From Cordia subcordata (lineage: Eukaryota; Streptophyta; Magnoliopsida; Boraginales; Cordiaceae): a DNA stretch of 64,000 nucleotides. The position numbers and the translations under genes are program-made. How positions within the stretch are numbered: position 1 is the first letter of the stretch; the number at the start of each line of letters is the position of its first letter. Positions 23,480-35,025 of the stretch are shown here, piece by piece. Where the stretch lies: assembly GCA_028554755.1 (NCBI GenBank), contig JAPTOF010000003.1, positions 20,396,501 through 20,460,500 on the forward strand, in the 5' to 3' direction. The notes beneath the pieces are model-generated. The model was not told the DNA's origin. It did no database searches and was given only the letters and a program-made list of their open reading frames with translations.

Positions 23480-26400
23480 TGTTGCCAAGAGAATGAATCC
23501 AAGAGGGGGGTGAATTGGATTATTGGCACAATTAATCACTAAATACTCTTAACAATTATTTCAAACAAAAGCACATGCAAAATTCAAGATAAATACTCGA
23601 AATATAAAGAGGATAGGGTTAAGAGTATCAAACATAGCAATTTAGAGTGGTTCAAACTCCCGAGGGCCTAGTCTGCTACCTAAGGTCTTTCCTTAGGGTT
23701 TCGGAAACTTCACTAGTGAATTGGTTTTTTCCTTAGTACGTTGTAAAAGTGTAGGGTAAAAATCACAACCCTTGATTTATCACAAGGACCACAAGTATCA
23801 GCCTAATACTCGAGGATTTCAACCTTCACTCTTAATAGATATTCCTCACAACTATGCTACCCAAAAGTAAAGAAACTCACACCCAAAGTAATAGTGGATA
23901 TTTTGGAATACAAGAACTTCTTTTAAGCAAGTGTACAAAGATTTTTAAACTTTCCTATGTTGCTCTAAGTAGATAAGCAATTTATGAGTTCAAGAACTCG
24001 ATCAATGAATGCCAATAATGTACAATCAATGAAGATAGTAATAAATGAGGCAAGATTACAGAAAAGAGAATGTATTGAATGCTTAAAGAACTTATAAATA
24101 TGTTTTGATCAAGTTATATCTGAGTTGGGAGGAAAGGAATGTATTTATAAGCCCAAAAAGTAAGTCTCCCAATGGTCAGATTTTAAAAAACTACTCAGAG
24201 GAGCTATTAGAATACTCTACTGGTTGACCCCTTGGGTGTGCTAGTAGTTCTAGAAGGCAAAAAGCCTTACCAAAACACTCTACCGGTCGACCAGTAGGCT
24301 CTTCCAGTAAAGCAACATTGCTCTATATTTTTACCAGAGCACAGAGCCGGTCAACCATCTGTGTAGGCCAGCAGTTGCAAAAAAAGTTGAAAAAGTTGTT
24401 TAACTTTTTACCGAAAAGTAACCTGACATCCCATCAACAGTAAGCAACGTTTTTATGCAGATTTCGGAAGCTCAAGACAACCACTATTCATATAAGATCA
24501 AGTCAATAATAAATGCTAACACCAACTTATCTTCCAAACATTAAATGCAAATTTTATGCATGAAAGAAGGCTTTTACATGTAATAGTTTTATCCAATAGG
24601 TAACAGTTTTATACAAAAATACTTATTTACCTATAATAGAAACTCTATACTCAAAATAGTGCACTTTTACTATAAAGCTATGCTAATATATACATATATA
24701 CATACATATAAGCACATACATCCATCAAGGTATCAAATACCAATGTAATATAAAGTACTATAGTGCATGCAACTCCATAATTCAAAAATATGGACTTCAA
24801 AGCTAAATTTTTTACAAGCAAAGTTGTTTAAGAAGAAAAGATGATCAAGTATAAGAGAACAAGACTAATGAACAAAATGCATGAAGAATGCATGCAATGT
24901 ACTAAGTTTTTGAGCTCATAGTCATTTGCTTATATACTAAGATCAATGATGTGTTTGTTTTGTGTGTTTATCTATTGCATGTATATACTTGTTTTGAGGT
25001 GTTTTGAGCTTCATTTAATGTATTAGTATAGCATTTAGGTCATAATTGTGCATATTAAGGTTTAAATGTTCATAGTTGAAGTAAAGACTTAAATGTTACA
25101 CTAATGTGCGTTTATTGCTTGTTTTAGGTGTGATTTGGAGAGATAATTGGAACTTAATTGAGGGTTCTTAAAGTGTGGAGCAAATCCAAGGGTGTTTTGG
25201 ACGCAAAGGAATGAATAAAAGTGCTTTTGGAAGTGGTCGGACGAAAGAAGGAGCGACCGAGGCGAAACCGAGCGCAACGTGAGCCAAATTTGGATCTTGC
25301 AATCTAAAAAGGACATGGACAAATTTTGGATATGTTTTAGGTTGGAAAATATGGCTTGGGAGATCCCCCACAACAATACGAAGCCATGCAAAAAAACGGT
25401 GCGCGAATCGGAACTAAAACAAGCAAGATATGACCATTTTACTATCAAGACTGGTCTACCTCTGTCTAGGCCGGACGACAAATACGGTCGGCCGGATCAG
25501 AACCTGGGCCAATTTTGGCCGGACGACTTAGGCCCAAAGCCGGTCGACCGGCTGGGCCCCCGGCTGGACGCGTTAACAGCTCCATTTAAGCCACTTTTCA
25601 GCCCTTTTTGATAGAGAACAACACCCAAATCAAACACCCATTTTCCAAAACCCAAAATCCACCAAAAAATCACCTCACACACTCACTTCTAAACACATTT
25701 AACACTTGGAATCAAGGATCTAAGAGGATCAAACACTAGGATTTGGGGCATAGCTCATGGTTTGTAAAGCTTGGCTATGGATAGAAGGGTATCTCTCTTT
25801 TATCCTAAGTCTAATTATGTTTAATTAGAGCTATGTAGGGTGATTATATCTTGTATTTATGGATTGATTACTACTTTATATTCATGGAAACTTGATGGAT
25901 TTATGTATATATGCCTTATGCTTATGGTTTCAAAGGTTATTTTACATACATGTCTATGTGTTTGTTGAAATGCCTCAATGATGTAGCATATATATATTGA
26001 AGTCTATTGTGCTATTAACCATTTCTAAATCATTATGCTAGCATTTCTATGTGTTTGTGCGGTGACTACATAAAGTGGGTATGACTATATACATGTCTAT
26101 GTGTGTGTTAGCATACTTAATAGCATAACTAGCTTCTATTGCATGCATGTCGGGTGCTAGTGCTTAAATTGGTGTAATCTAAACATGTCTATGTGTTTAG
26201 TAGCAGAATATACCGGTGTATTCTCAAATACCATGCCCTAGATGTGTTTGCCATGCACTTTAACGTCAATTTCTGCTAATTGTGATGCGATCGATGGTGC
26301 ACAACTAGTATCTAGCCTAGGTCGAGTCCCCTTTGGCTTTAAATCCAGCCAATAGGAGTCCGGATAGGTTTAGATGACCTTAGTTCACTTAGGAAGGCTA

Positions 26401-27279
26401 GTTAGTCCACCCTAACACCCTAGGTTCATAAGGACCACGCCGTAGCTCTGAGTGAGGCGAAGCTTAGGGACGGACTCGCACCGAGTCCTAGGGCCAGATT
26501 GGGGAACTAATTAGAGGACTAAGTGCTAAGGTTAGATCGATCTACACTCACCTAGAATCTTATTGGCTAGCCCTAATTCCTAAGTCATAAAGACCACGCC
26601 GTACTACTAGGCATCGCCACGTAGGGACGGACCCGCACTGAGGCTTAGGGTACCAATTAGGAGGCTAATTATAGGTCTAGATTAGAGCACTTAGTATAAT
26701 CCATCAAGTAATCCTAGAAAGACGTAGTAATCACCATAAACAAGATGTAATCACCTTAGTCTCCCATTTCCAACGTTTGAATCCCCTTAGATGGCTTGAT
26801 TCCCCCATCACACACATATGCGCTACCTTTTTATTTCCTTGTTCTTAGATTAGGTTTACTTTTCCTGAGCTCCCCTCAAACCAAAAACACCAAAAACATT
26901 GTAGTTAGGGCCCCAACAAGTAGCTCTTTAGGACGCACTTAGCTTAGAACACCATACACATTAGGCCTCCCCGTGGATTCGACCCCACACTCGCACACAC
27001 CGTACTACACACGACCCGTGCGCTTGCGGGCTATTTAGGCTTGTGCTCAATTAGCAATACCAATCAACTTAACATAAGACTAAAGGAAGAAAAGAATTAT
27101 AGCTTCAAGTTATCTAAGCTTCATGACCTATGCTCCATAACCATGTTCTATTTTCTTTGTCCAATAATGCTACTGTATAAGATATTCAACATACTACAAG
27201 TAGTGGTAATTAGATAACAAAACACAATTATGGCATCATCAAAATATAATTAACATATATTAAACCAATATATTTGGCA
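23480..27279 (-). mobile_element. Solo LTR E1 (SIRE-like Copia), split by D1
   Basis: It runs from TGTTGCCAAG to TATTTGGCA and is flanked by the TSD CAACA (23475-23479 and 27280-27284). The segment GAATCCAAGAGGGGGGTGAATTGG near its left edge is the reverse of the TTCACCCCCC..CTCTT end of LTRs of the SIRE/Maximus Copia lineage, which also ends E2, so E1 lies on the minus strand. A TATA box (TTATAAATACA on minus) lies at 24139-24148. CGGTCGAC-type palindrome sequence lies upstream of it at 24281-24296. With D1 and its TSD removed it is about 1.68 kb. No internal domain remains, as expected after LTR-LTR recombination. Confidence 0.75.
24947..27062 (+). mobile_element. Solo LTR D1 (2.1-kb family D)
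   Basis: The 2116-bp unit starts TGATGTGTTTG, ends AGCAATACCA and is flanked by a perfect TSD, ATCAA (24942-24946 and 27063-27067). Two further copies (D2, D3) lie at 38180 and 52926. It has TG...CA ends, a 5-bp TSD and no internal coding domain, so it is a solo LTR, probably Ty3/Gypsy. The U5-like end carries GGATTCGACCC and a CCCGTGCGCTTGCGGG hairpin. An AGCCGGTCGACCGGCT palindrome is at 25538-25553. Short open frames inside are not genes. Confidence 0.8.
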
Positions 27280-27429
27280 CAACAAATATGGTAGCACTAC
27301 AAATATGGTTATGCTCCAAAATATGGTAAGACTAGAGAAAAGGCAGGATAATAAATAAGGCAGGTCTCAAACCTTAAGGTCCCATATTCTTAATGCGCAC
27401 TTAGAATACGAGCCAAACCTTACACATTC

Positions 27430-27863
27430 CTTCTACATAAAAAGATCATAAAGTACAAGATCACCTTATGTGGTCCTTGATCACTCCTCATATTAACCAA
27501 TTGGTTTTTATGATTGACTTTAGGATTTCTCCACATGGTATCAAAGTTGGGTCTTGGCTTAGTCTCTTGCATCTGCACGTGTGACCCGGGTTTGTTCTTG
27601 TCTCATATGAGCACTTGTTCTTGGTTCTTTGTTTATTTGAACACTTGTTCTTGAGGGGTCGCACGTGAAAAGGTCTTAGACCACCCCTTATATAAGATAG
27701 AACCTCAGAATTTCTCCACAGGGGGTTCAAATTATGAGACAAGTGAGTATTAGCTATAGCATAATACATTATGAAACAAATAGCTTCTCAACTTCATACA
27801 TCTGGATGAAAATCATAGGGCAAAATAATAGTAATGGCTCTTCAAAGCCAACTACGTACAGTG
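27430..27863. other. Intergenic DNA with a possible LTR/primer-site remnant
   Basis: No gene. TTTCTCCACATGGTATCAAAGTTGGG near 27530 contains a tRNA-Met-like primer-site sequence, and a similar TTTCTCCACAGGG recurs at 27712. These may be scraps of another LTR element, but no LTR pair was found. Confidence 0.35.
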
Positions 27864-27871
27864 TCTATTCT

Positions 27872-28458
27872 AGGGCTGAGCATTCAGTTATAACCAAATT
27901 GAAATAACCGAAAATCGAATTTTGAAAATTTTAATAACTAAAATTGAACCGAATAAGATGAATAATTGAATTTTTGGAACTGATTTTTTTGGTTCAGTTT
28001 CAGTTAATAACCAAAACAACCAAATTAAATTGCTTCTTTTCTTTTTTTGCTTTTTTTGCATTTATGCCTCAATTTAATGGCAAGGAAACAAATCACCGCT
28101 CCGAGGATCACAAATGCCTTACTGTAGTAATCACAAATAACATGACAAAGCTTCTCATGCTCGAAGAATCAAAGTTTCATCTTCATAGCTAAATTGAACT
28201 GTTAAAGGCCATACTCAATTTTGCTTAAATAACTTAACTGTTTAAAACTTAAAAAATTGTCTAAGCAAACAAGAGATAAGCATAAAACTTAAAAAATCAT
28301 GCAAAAGTATTACATCCAGATATGATATGACTTTAAATTTTTCCCCAAACAAATATGTAATAGCACATTTAAATAGAAAAAAAAACATAAAAATAAGATT
28401 TAGATATGCTAATTTGGTTTCGGTTATCGATTAATATTGGAAATATGCTCAGCTTTAT
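27872..28458. mobile_element. hAT-like non-autonomous element
   Basis: A 587-bp segment is bounded by AGGGCTGAGCAT and, on the other strand, ATAAAGCTGAGCAT. It is flanked by a perfect 8-bp direct repeat, TCTATTCT (27864-27871 and 28459-28466), the TSD length of hAT elements. Subterminal GGTTATAACCAAATTG and AACCGAAACCAAATTAG tracts are inverted. No transposase is encoded. Confidence 0.7.
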
Positions 28459-28639
28459 TCTATTCTTCTGGCGTACAATCAAAGGCACTTATCCAAAGTA
28501 AAAGGCTACACAGGTTTTGCCAATAATCTATATATTATATAAACTAATGTTATTGGTTAGGTTATTTTTATCACGTGTCGTTTTGTTATTGAATGTTTTC
28601 CCTCTAAAATTTCATTTATGAAAATAAATTAACTTAAAT

Positions 28640-30058
28640 TTCAAATACTCTCCTTATCTACACTCTACATATGGAACCCTAAACCCTAAAAACCAAGGAA
28701 TAAAATCTCTGATCTTATTGATCTCTTTCAGTTGATCATAAAACTGGTTTTGAAGAATTTTTCTGTCTTCTGGAGGGAAATTGGAAAAAAATAAATCCCT
28801 AAAAGGTTTAAATATTGGCTTATAAAATTTAGCTTGAATCTTTTTTCTGTATGGACTGCCAGGACTAAAATCAATTTTTCACTATTCATTAAATTGGGAA
28901 GTTAAGTTCTGATTTATCTAGTTCTCTAGTGTTATCATAAATACCTTTTATTATATTTTATTCAATCATTCTTATTCCTTAAACTCTATTTTCCAGAGTT
29001 TCTTCACTAAAAGATTCTTTATTAGATTATCTTATTTGAGATGTCGAACTTCTAAATAGGAATTCAACTACATAATCTAAAGAGAAAATAAATGATTGTG
29101 TTGAAAAAGATCTAGGCATTCTAGATATTCCTGAAGAAGATCCTAATAGTCTTCTATTGTTTCTAAACTGTATTTGAACAATTCTTTCTGGGGTTTGAAT
29201 AACATTACTTAAGTGGTCATTAACCACTGGTTGTATAGGAACAACATTTTCTACTATCCATGTTTCTAGGAAGGTCATTTAATCACACTTAATAGATCTT
29301 CTAGTAGTTATCTTAGATTTATTGAAATTAGTTTAAAAAATTATTGTTTCATTTTGATTTGTATTCATAATCTTGCAACTAGGATTTAATGTAAAAAGAG
29401 GTTTATAATATATTCTATAACAGATATGTACAACTTTTGTTCCAGGAGCATAATTATAACCATGTGTTTTAACATGTAATGTCAATACATCAAGTATGTT
29501 GACATCAAACAAAGATAATTGCAAATTTGGATATGCATTACAGTAAATAGGACCATGTGCAAGGCTAGATTCCATGATTCCTATTAAAGATTGTCTCCAA
29601 TTAAGATTTCATACATCACGTAATACTGTTGTAAAACTTTCAGGCAAGGCAGATAATGTTAATGGTTTAAATGCAACATGAAAAAGTCCTATATGAAGGA
29701 TCCACAAATAAAAGTCCTATATGAAGGAACTTGTGCATAGATGTATATGCATCAATATCATCTTGGATAATAATTTAATTGTCTATTCCTGATTATGAAT
29801 AGGGATAGGCTCCTCTGTCATTTTTACAACTTACTTTAGTCCAAGTTTTTCAAAAGTACCAACAGAATATATTAGTTTGGGTTTAACTTTTGGAATTATC
29901 CATTTATTAAGTAGATCTAAATTTTTAGGAATATCGTATTCTTCCTTTTTACTATTTTTAACAGTATTTCATTGTTCCTGAATATATTCATTATTCTCCA
30001 TAAATAATGATGGACTATAGTAACCACTACATATTATTAAACATGGCTCTGATACCAC
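28640..30058 (-). pseudogene. Endogenous pararetrovirus (Caulimoviridae), movement-protein part
   Basis: Read on the minus strand, the piece starts at a tRNA-Met primer-site sequence (TGGTATCAGAGCC, 30045-30057), which by convention marks position 1 of a caulimovirid genome. A short leader and broken frames follow. The frames at 29333-29575 and 29027-29278 match the conserved end of the caulimovirid movement protein (motifs such as AYPNLQLSL, NILDVLTL and ICYRIYYKP) and the Ser/Arg-rich linker after it. A further downstream tract near 28700-28800 looks like viral polyprotein. Many stops and frameshifts make it defective, and no protease, RT or RNase H is present here. Closest in style to petuvirus/florendovirus-type endogenous viruses; the genus is not certain. 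Confidence 0.7.
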
Positions 30059-30069
30059 TGGAGGCCCAG

Positions 30070-31270
30070 GGGATAAGATCGTGAGATTATTAGCAGTCTA
30101 CAGACATTATGTAGTCCTTAAGTTTAGGCTATGTTTTAACCAGTCTATACGAGCTAGTGGAAAATATTTTATGATAATTATTACAAGAATATACTCATTA
30201 AACTTATCATATAGAGCAAGACAGAATTACGAGAATATACACATTAAACTAGATGCAGCAAAATTTGAACAATTCCGCAAAAGTGGAAGGGCTGAGATAA
30301 CAGCCAAAGACTTTGCTTATAGCAAAATTTTTATTAAGAATATCACTATTGCTGAAGAATGGGGTTTATGAACCCTAAAACTTAAAGAATATTTTCTAAC
30401 CAAATTTGAAGAATCTCATGCAATTTACTTACTGGGATTGTGATGAAGCATTTACCAAAGTGTTCTATTTTGAAAATGAGAATAGAAGGTACTCATGGTT
30501 TATAAAAACCTCCTCTGAAATGCTCAAAAAGGAAATACCAACATAGTTCCTAGTATGGTGGAATTATTTTGGTCCAAACCCAACAATTCTTCCTAAGCCA
30601 TTTAAAGGACTTTATACAGAATGGCATAATTATTCACCGAGAGCCATAAATCTTGAGGAAAATCAACAATATATTGAAGGATCTATATCAATGTATTTCC
30701 TTATAAAATTCTCAATACCATGGATTATCAAATGGACACTAGAGGTGGGACATACCTAAAAACATGTTCCTTGTCTCAAAAGGACATTCTTCATGAAATT
30801 ATGACAAAAAAACGGTTTGAAAGGATCCAGCCACAAGAGAATATTACTCACAAGATCAAATTTATGAATTAAAAAGACTCTTCTAAAATATAAAGGAGAA
30901 GCAAAAGGGAAAAAGATCACAGCTCAAGTACAGTCTCCATTGGAGAAATTTCCACTCTAGTTGTAGGGAAAAAATCCTAACATATCCCAAATGGAGATTA
31001 TGGTTGGTTATATGCAACAAATTAAACTAGAAATGATTTTATTTGTTAAAACCAAAGAATCACTTTCAGCATCAGAAATATCAATTGTCAGTCAACAACT
31101 AGAAAATAAGTGCTTGTATTTTGAGGGAGAATCACAAGAACCAGAAGGATGTTATACTCTTGAAGATGTGTTAGAATCAACGGAAGATGTGTTAAAAGGA
31201 CAATTACAATTGAAGATTAAAAAAGATAACAATTGTCTTGAAATCACCAAAGAGAAGAATTGAACAAAGA
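30070..31270 (+). pseudogene. Endogenous pararetrovirus, second piece in opposite orientation
   Basis: The plus strand carries broken frames with tracts such as KFEQFRKSGRAEITAKDF (30255-30315), VWWNYFGPNP-type and FSIPWI residues around 30545-30735, and an acidic stretch at 30991-31263. I recognise these as the polyprotein region found after the movement protein in endogenous caulimovirids. Several stops and frame changes are present. It lies head-to-head with the movement-protein piece, meeting beside the primer site, so the original genome order has been inverted. Coat protein zinc finger, protease and RT are not visible. Confidence 0.6.
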
Positions 31271-31410
31271 CAAAAAGATGAATATTTTAATGGGGCAACT
31301 TTGTAATGGAGTTTATAGAGACATAATGCTAAGGACATATAGCATTTCCTAAGAATTATAAAGAATCTGGCCTTTCTAAAGAATTGCAGGAATCTTGTAA
31401 GAGACTATTG

Positions 31411-31690
31411 CTCTGTTTGTTATAATCTTATTTTAAAATGATTATTCTATTGAAATGAGGGTATATCTTATAAGATTTAAGACATCTTATCACATGCATC
31501 TAATGAAAACTCAAAAGAAGAAGGAAAAAAAAAACATACTTTTTATCTTATAAGAAATAAGCAATTTATCCTATCTTATTTTTTAGAACTATAGAATGCA
31601 TGGTGCATGTAATAAGATTAAATCTTTTAAGATATCTTCAAATTTTAATAAGATAAGTATCTTAAAATAAGATCATTCTAAACACACTTT
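31411..31690. mobile_element. MITE-like inverted repeat
   Basis: CTCTGTTTGTTATAATCTTA at the left is mirrored by TGTGTTTAGAATGATCTTA (reverse complement of the right end), and internal ATCTTATAAGAT / ATCTTTTAAGAT tracts also pair. The ends fit a hAT-like MITE. No TSD was fixed. Confidence 0.5.
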
Positions 31691-32281
31691 CACGTATGAA
31701 ATAAAGACAGTTAATACTTTGCAGAGACTAATCAATTAATTTTTGTATTTTAATGTTTTTCAAATACAGATTTGATATACATGACATGATTTAATTGATA
31801 AACAATTGAGGAAAAAGGGAATGATATATTCTCAATTAAGCCTTCAAATTTCTGGTAAACTTCCAGGCCTCACTATCTAATTCTATTTTTTCTATTTATC
31901 TTATTTCTCTAACCTATTTGACATTTTTGCGCAGCTCCTGATATTTACTCTATAAAATTTACTTCGAAAGGAAATCTTCCCTTTTCATATATTTAGAATT
32001 TATGATATTTAATTTCCATTTTGAACTTATTAGCAGATTATCAAAGAAAAAAAAACTATGTGCTCCAATACATTATTTATCTTTCTTGTCGTGGTTTGGA
32101 GTTTGCTTCCTAATAGGCCCTTAATATCTTTATTGGTTATTTATATGTTGACATAGTTCACAGAAATTCAAGAAATTTAAGGTCCCATTCGAATTGCGTT
32201 ATAAATTCTTCTTGTAAATTTGAGTCAATGCACACACCCACAAAAATGCCATAACAATAATTTTAAATCAGCAATAAGTGG
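31691..32281. other. AT-rich intergenic DNA, no gene seen
   Basis: Nothing recognisable. It ends in the TSD (AGTGG, 32277-32281) of the Gypsy element. Confidence 0.5.
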
Positions 32282-32800
32282 TGTTTGGGATAAAAGTTGT
32301 TGGGCCTGATAAAGTCCGTAGTCGTACTCGTGCTTGGTCCAAGGACTAGTTAACTGGGCTGCGTGTTGAGAGGCCCAAGATCAGGGCCAGGACTGCCTAG
32401 GCTTCTGAGATACCAGAGCACGGCTGCAACCAAGTAAGGATATGCACAAGGGGAAGTTATACATGATCCAGATACAATGAAGCTAAACACAACAACTGGC
32501 AAAAACTTATTAGGATATGCTCAGAAACTTGAAGCTGCAAAGGACTCTTCCATCTCGGAGGTTATAAAAGAGTATCTTACAACTGGAAAAAAGGCAGAGC
32601 CTTCAAAAATAAAAAGATACATTCTCCACCACTATAAAATTTGTTTTCTTCTATTCTCCTATTGACTTGAGTGTCGGAGAATCTTTGGCCGGCGCCACAC
32701 CGGTGTCAAGATTTTCACCGCTTACTTCGCTTCTCTGGTCTTGCAGGTTATTGGAGCCTGATCGATCTTTTTCATGTGATTGTAGAAATCTCCTTCTACA
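32282..32800 (+). repeat. 5' LTR of the Tat element
   Basis: It begins TGTTTGGGATAAAAG, ends CTCCTTCTACA and matches 44810-45330. A TATA-like CACTATAAAATTTG lies near 32630. Confidence 0.92.
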
Positions 32801-32803
32801 ATT

Positions 32804-32820
32804 TGGCGCCCACAGTGGGG
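32804..32820 (+). other. Primer-binding site of the Tat element
   Basis: TGGCGCCCACAGTGGGG begins three bases after the LTR and is followed by CCC. This type of site (TGGCGCC...GTGGGG) is typical of Tat elements. Confidence 0.85.
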
Positions 32821-32881
32821 CCCTAATAACTAAGCGTCGTGACCAGAAGCGATATGTTTTCTCCCAGTTAACAATTTAAAG

Positions 32882-34407
32882 ATGGCAGATCCCAGCTTCA
32901 GTGAGGACACCAACCTGAAGGATGCCTTGGCAAAGATGGAGGCCTATGAACAAAGGATTACAATGTATGAGAACAAGTTCAAAGACATGGAAGCAAAGAA
33001 TAATGCGATACGGCAAGAGAACCTAGACCTATTAGAGAAAGTCAACGCCCTCCTGGCAAATGCGGCACCCTGAGACAAAAGGAAAGTCGTGCTGATTGAG
33101 TCAGTGGATCCGATGCAATCGCTAGACTCCATACCTCACTAGACTCCCAACGGGAGAGTCCAATCAGTCGGAACCAATGTAGCTATGCCAACAACTACTA
33201 CCATAACCAGCATCAACGTAGCCGGAACTTCGAACTAGTAGAGGGTGTTAGAGGAGCATTTGACTCCTGTAAGAGATAGGTCACACCCGGATGTGCTCAG
33301 GCGATTGACCAAATTGGAGTACTTGTACCTATTGAAAGAAGCGCAATGGACAACTACGCAGAGTCACTCTTTGTATGTGCCATTGCAATGGTAGATTTGC
33401 CTGCCAAGTTTTCTTTCCCAAATATGAAGCCATTCGACGGGACCACAGATTCGGACGATCATATAATGCAGTACAAATGGAAGATGTATATCATAGCCAT
33501 TTCTCGCAATAAAAGAGAAGCTTGTATGTGTAAGAGCTTCGGTTCGAGTTTGGTGGGTCCTACATTATAGTGGTACACTAACCTTCCAAACGGGTACATA
33601 TCCTCCTTCACCCAGTTGACAAACATGTTTGTGGAACAATACGCGAGTAGTAGGAAGTTGGAAAAGCAGTCGAACGATCTATATCTGATTGTACAAAGGA
33701 ATGGCGAAACTCTCAAGGACTGCTTAGGAAGGTTTAACAGAGAAAAGGTGTCCGTACCCCAATGCAACATGGCCACTGTAGTTTCAGCCTTTCAACGAGG
33801 GGTTTTACCAGACTCGGACCTTTATAAGAAGCTTACGAAATACCCTTCCAAGACCATAGAAGATGCTCTGGCAAAGGCATGGGCACAAATTAAATGGAAA
33901 GATGACCGCGCCAACCTTTGCCAAACTTCTCCAAATCATAAGAAGGAAGGCCCCAACTCAGGTCGCCAGTCAAAGAGGCATGAACCCTACCCTCTCAGGG
34001 ACTGTCGCGACAGTAAGGTAACTGAAAGGAGACTGCGCGACAGAAGGCGATCTCTTGATCGAAGACTGGAACAAAAAGCAGAGACCCCAGAATATAACCT
34101 CTTTGTATCTCTATCCGAACTCGTTCTTACCTTGAAGAACATGGGAAGCGCAATCAAGTGGCCTACAAAATTAAGGTCTCTGGCGGAGGTGCGGGACAGA
34201 TCGAAGTGGTGTGAGTTTCATGCAGATCACGGCCATACCACAGAGGAATGTCATGGTTTAAAAGGGGAAGTGGCCGAATTGTTAAGGAAAGGATATCTAA
34301 CTGAACTCCTTTCTGACAAAGAGAAGCAAACCTTAACTCGACGCGGCGAGAAACGGAAAACCGAAGAACCACCCTGCAAAATCCACCGCGGCGGGAGCGA
34401 ACGGTGA
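32882..34407 (+). pseudogene. gag of the Tat element
   Basis: It starts at ATG 32882 (MADPSFSED) with a heptad-rich likely coiled coil, closed by a stop at 33071-33073 after NAAP. The gag core resumes at 33346 (PAKFSFPNMKPFDGTTD) and 33616-34407 (NMFVEQYASSRK, LIVQRNGETLKDCLGRFN). A Cys/His-bearing tract, WCEFHADHGHTTEECHGL, lies near the end. A nonsense codon around 33568 and the early stop break the frame. The role in a live element is particle assembly and RNA packaging. The domain order and the FHxxHGHxTExC tract are usual for Tat/Ogre gag. Confidence 0.8.
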
Positions 34408-35025
34408 ATTGCATAATAGGGGAATCACACATTAGTGGGATTAGTATTTCTGCAACCAAAAGGTATGCACGATCGGCAGTAAGACACGACCATTATCCCT
34501 CGCAGCCAATCGATCTCGGCCCAGAAATGGTAGTGTCATTTTCTAGCTATGAAACTGCCCATTTGAATAACCCACACGACGATGCGCTAATCATTGCACT
34601 CATGGTAGCCAATTGTTGGGTTCGAAGAATTCTGGTAGACAACGGAAGCTCAGCTAATGTTATAATGTTTGATGCCCTAAGGGAAATGGGGATTGACAAA
34701 TGCCACCTTATAAGGCGATCCACCCCTTTAATAGGTTTCAGCGGGGAGTATAAACACAGTTGGAGAGATACACTTGCCCGTCTTTGCTGAGGGCATCAAC
34801 TTAGATGTTAGGTTTTTAGTGATAGACTGTCCTTCCACATATAATATTATATTGAGAAGGATGTGGATTCATGATATCAAAGCAGTACCATCCACTTACC
34901 ATCAAGTCCTTAAGTTTCCGACCAGGTGGGGAATCAAAGATATAAGGGGTCAGCAATCGGACTCCTGCAGATGTTATTACGCTACCATGAGGGAGGCTTG
35001 CCCTGACGCCTTGTACCACGTATAA
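34404..35025 (+). pseudogene. Aspartic protease region of the Tat element
   Basis: The active-site tract ILVDNGSSANVI (Asp-x-Gly-Ser form of Tat proteases) is at about 34636-34671. It is followed by MGIDKCHLIRRSTPLIGFSG and, after a frameshift near 34770, by VFAEGINLDVRFLVIDCPS and the YNIILRRMWIHDIKAVPST tract. It would cleave the Gag-Pol polyprotein; here the frame break would prevent that. Confidence 0.8.

Larger units (their letters stand above)
20596..27424 (-). mobile_element. Non-autonomous LTR retrotransposon (element 2), interrupted
   Basis: The LTRs are 20596-21016 (3' in element sense) and 23181-23479 plus 27285-27424 (5', split by E1). The outer flanks carry a perfect TSD, CATTC (20591-20595 and 27425-27429). 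The minus strand has a tRNA-Met-like primer site just inside the 5' LTR (23166-23177, reading TGGTATCGAGCC) and a purine-rich AAGGTAGAGAAT just before the 3' LTR. The internal 2.16 kb codes for no retroelement protein that I can recognise. Its LTR shares structure with the Copia LTR at 48735 (TGTTG start, a tract near ACATGGTTCGGCTTTTC, then CCTAC.TC.ACGAG), so element 2 looks like a deletion derivative of that Copia group. Without E1 it is about 3.0 kb. Confidence 0.85.

Noticed and set aside
24150..24400. Repeated CCGGTCGACC tracts as a CRISPR-like array
   Set aside because: Spacing is irregular, there are no uniform spacers and the setting is plant LTR DNA.
25101..25611. Overlapping open frames on both strands, repeated at 39508-40087
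   Set aside because: They are identical in kind because both lie inside solo LTRs D1 and D2; no protein similarity and opposite strands are equally open.
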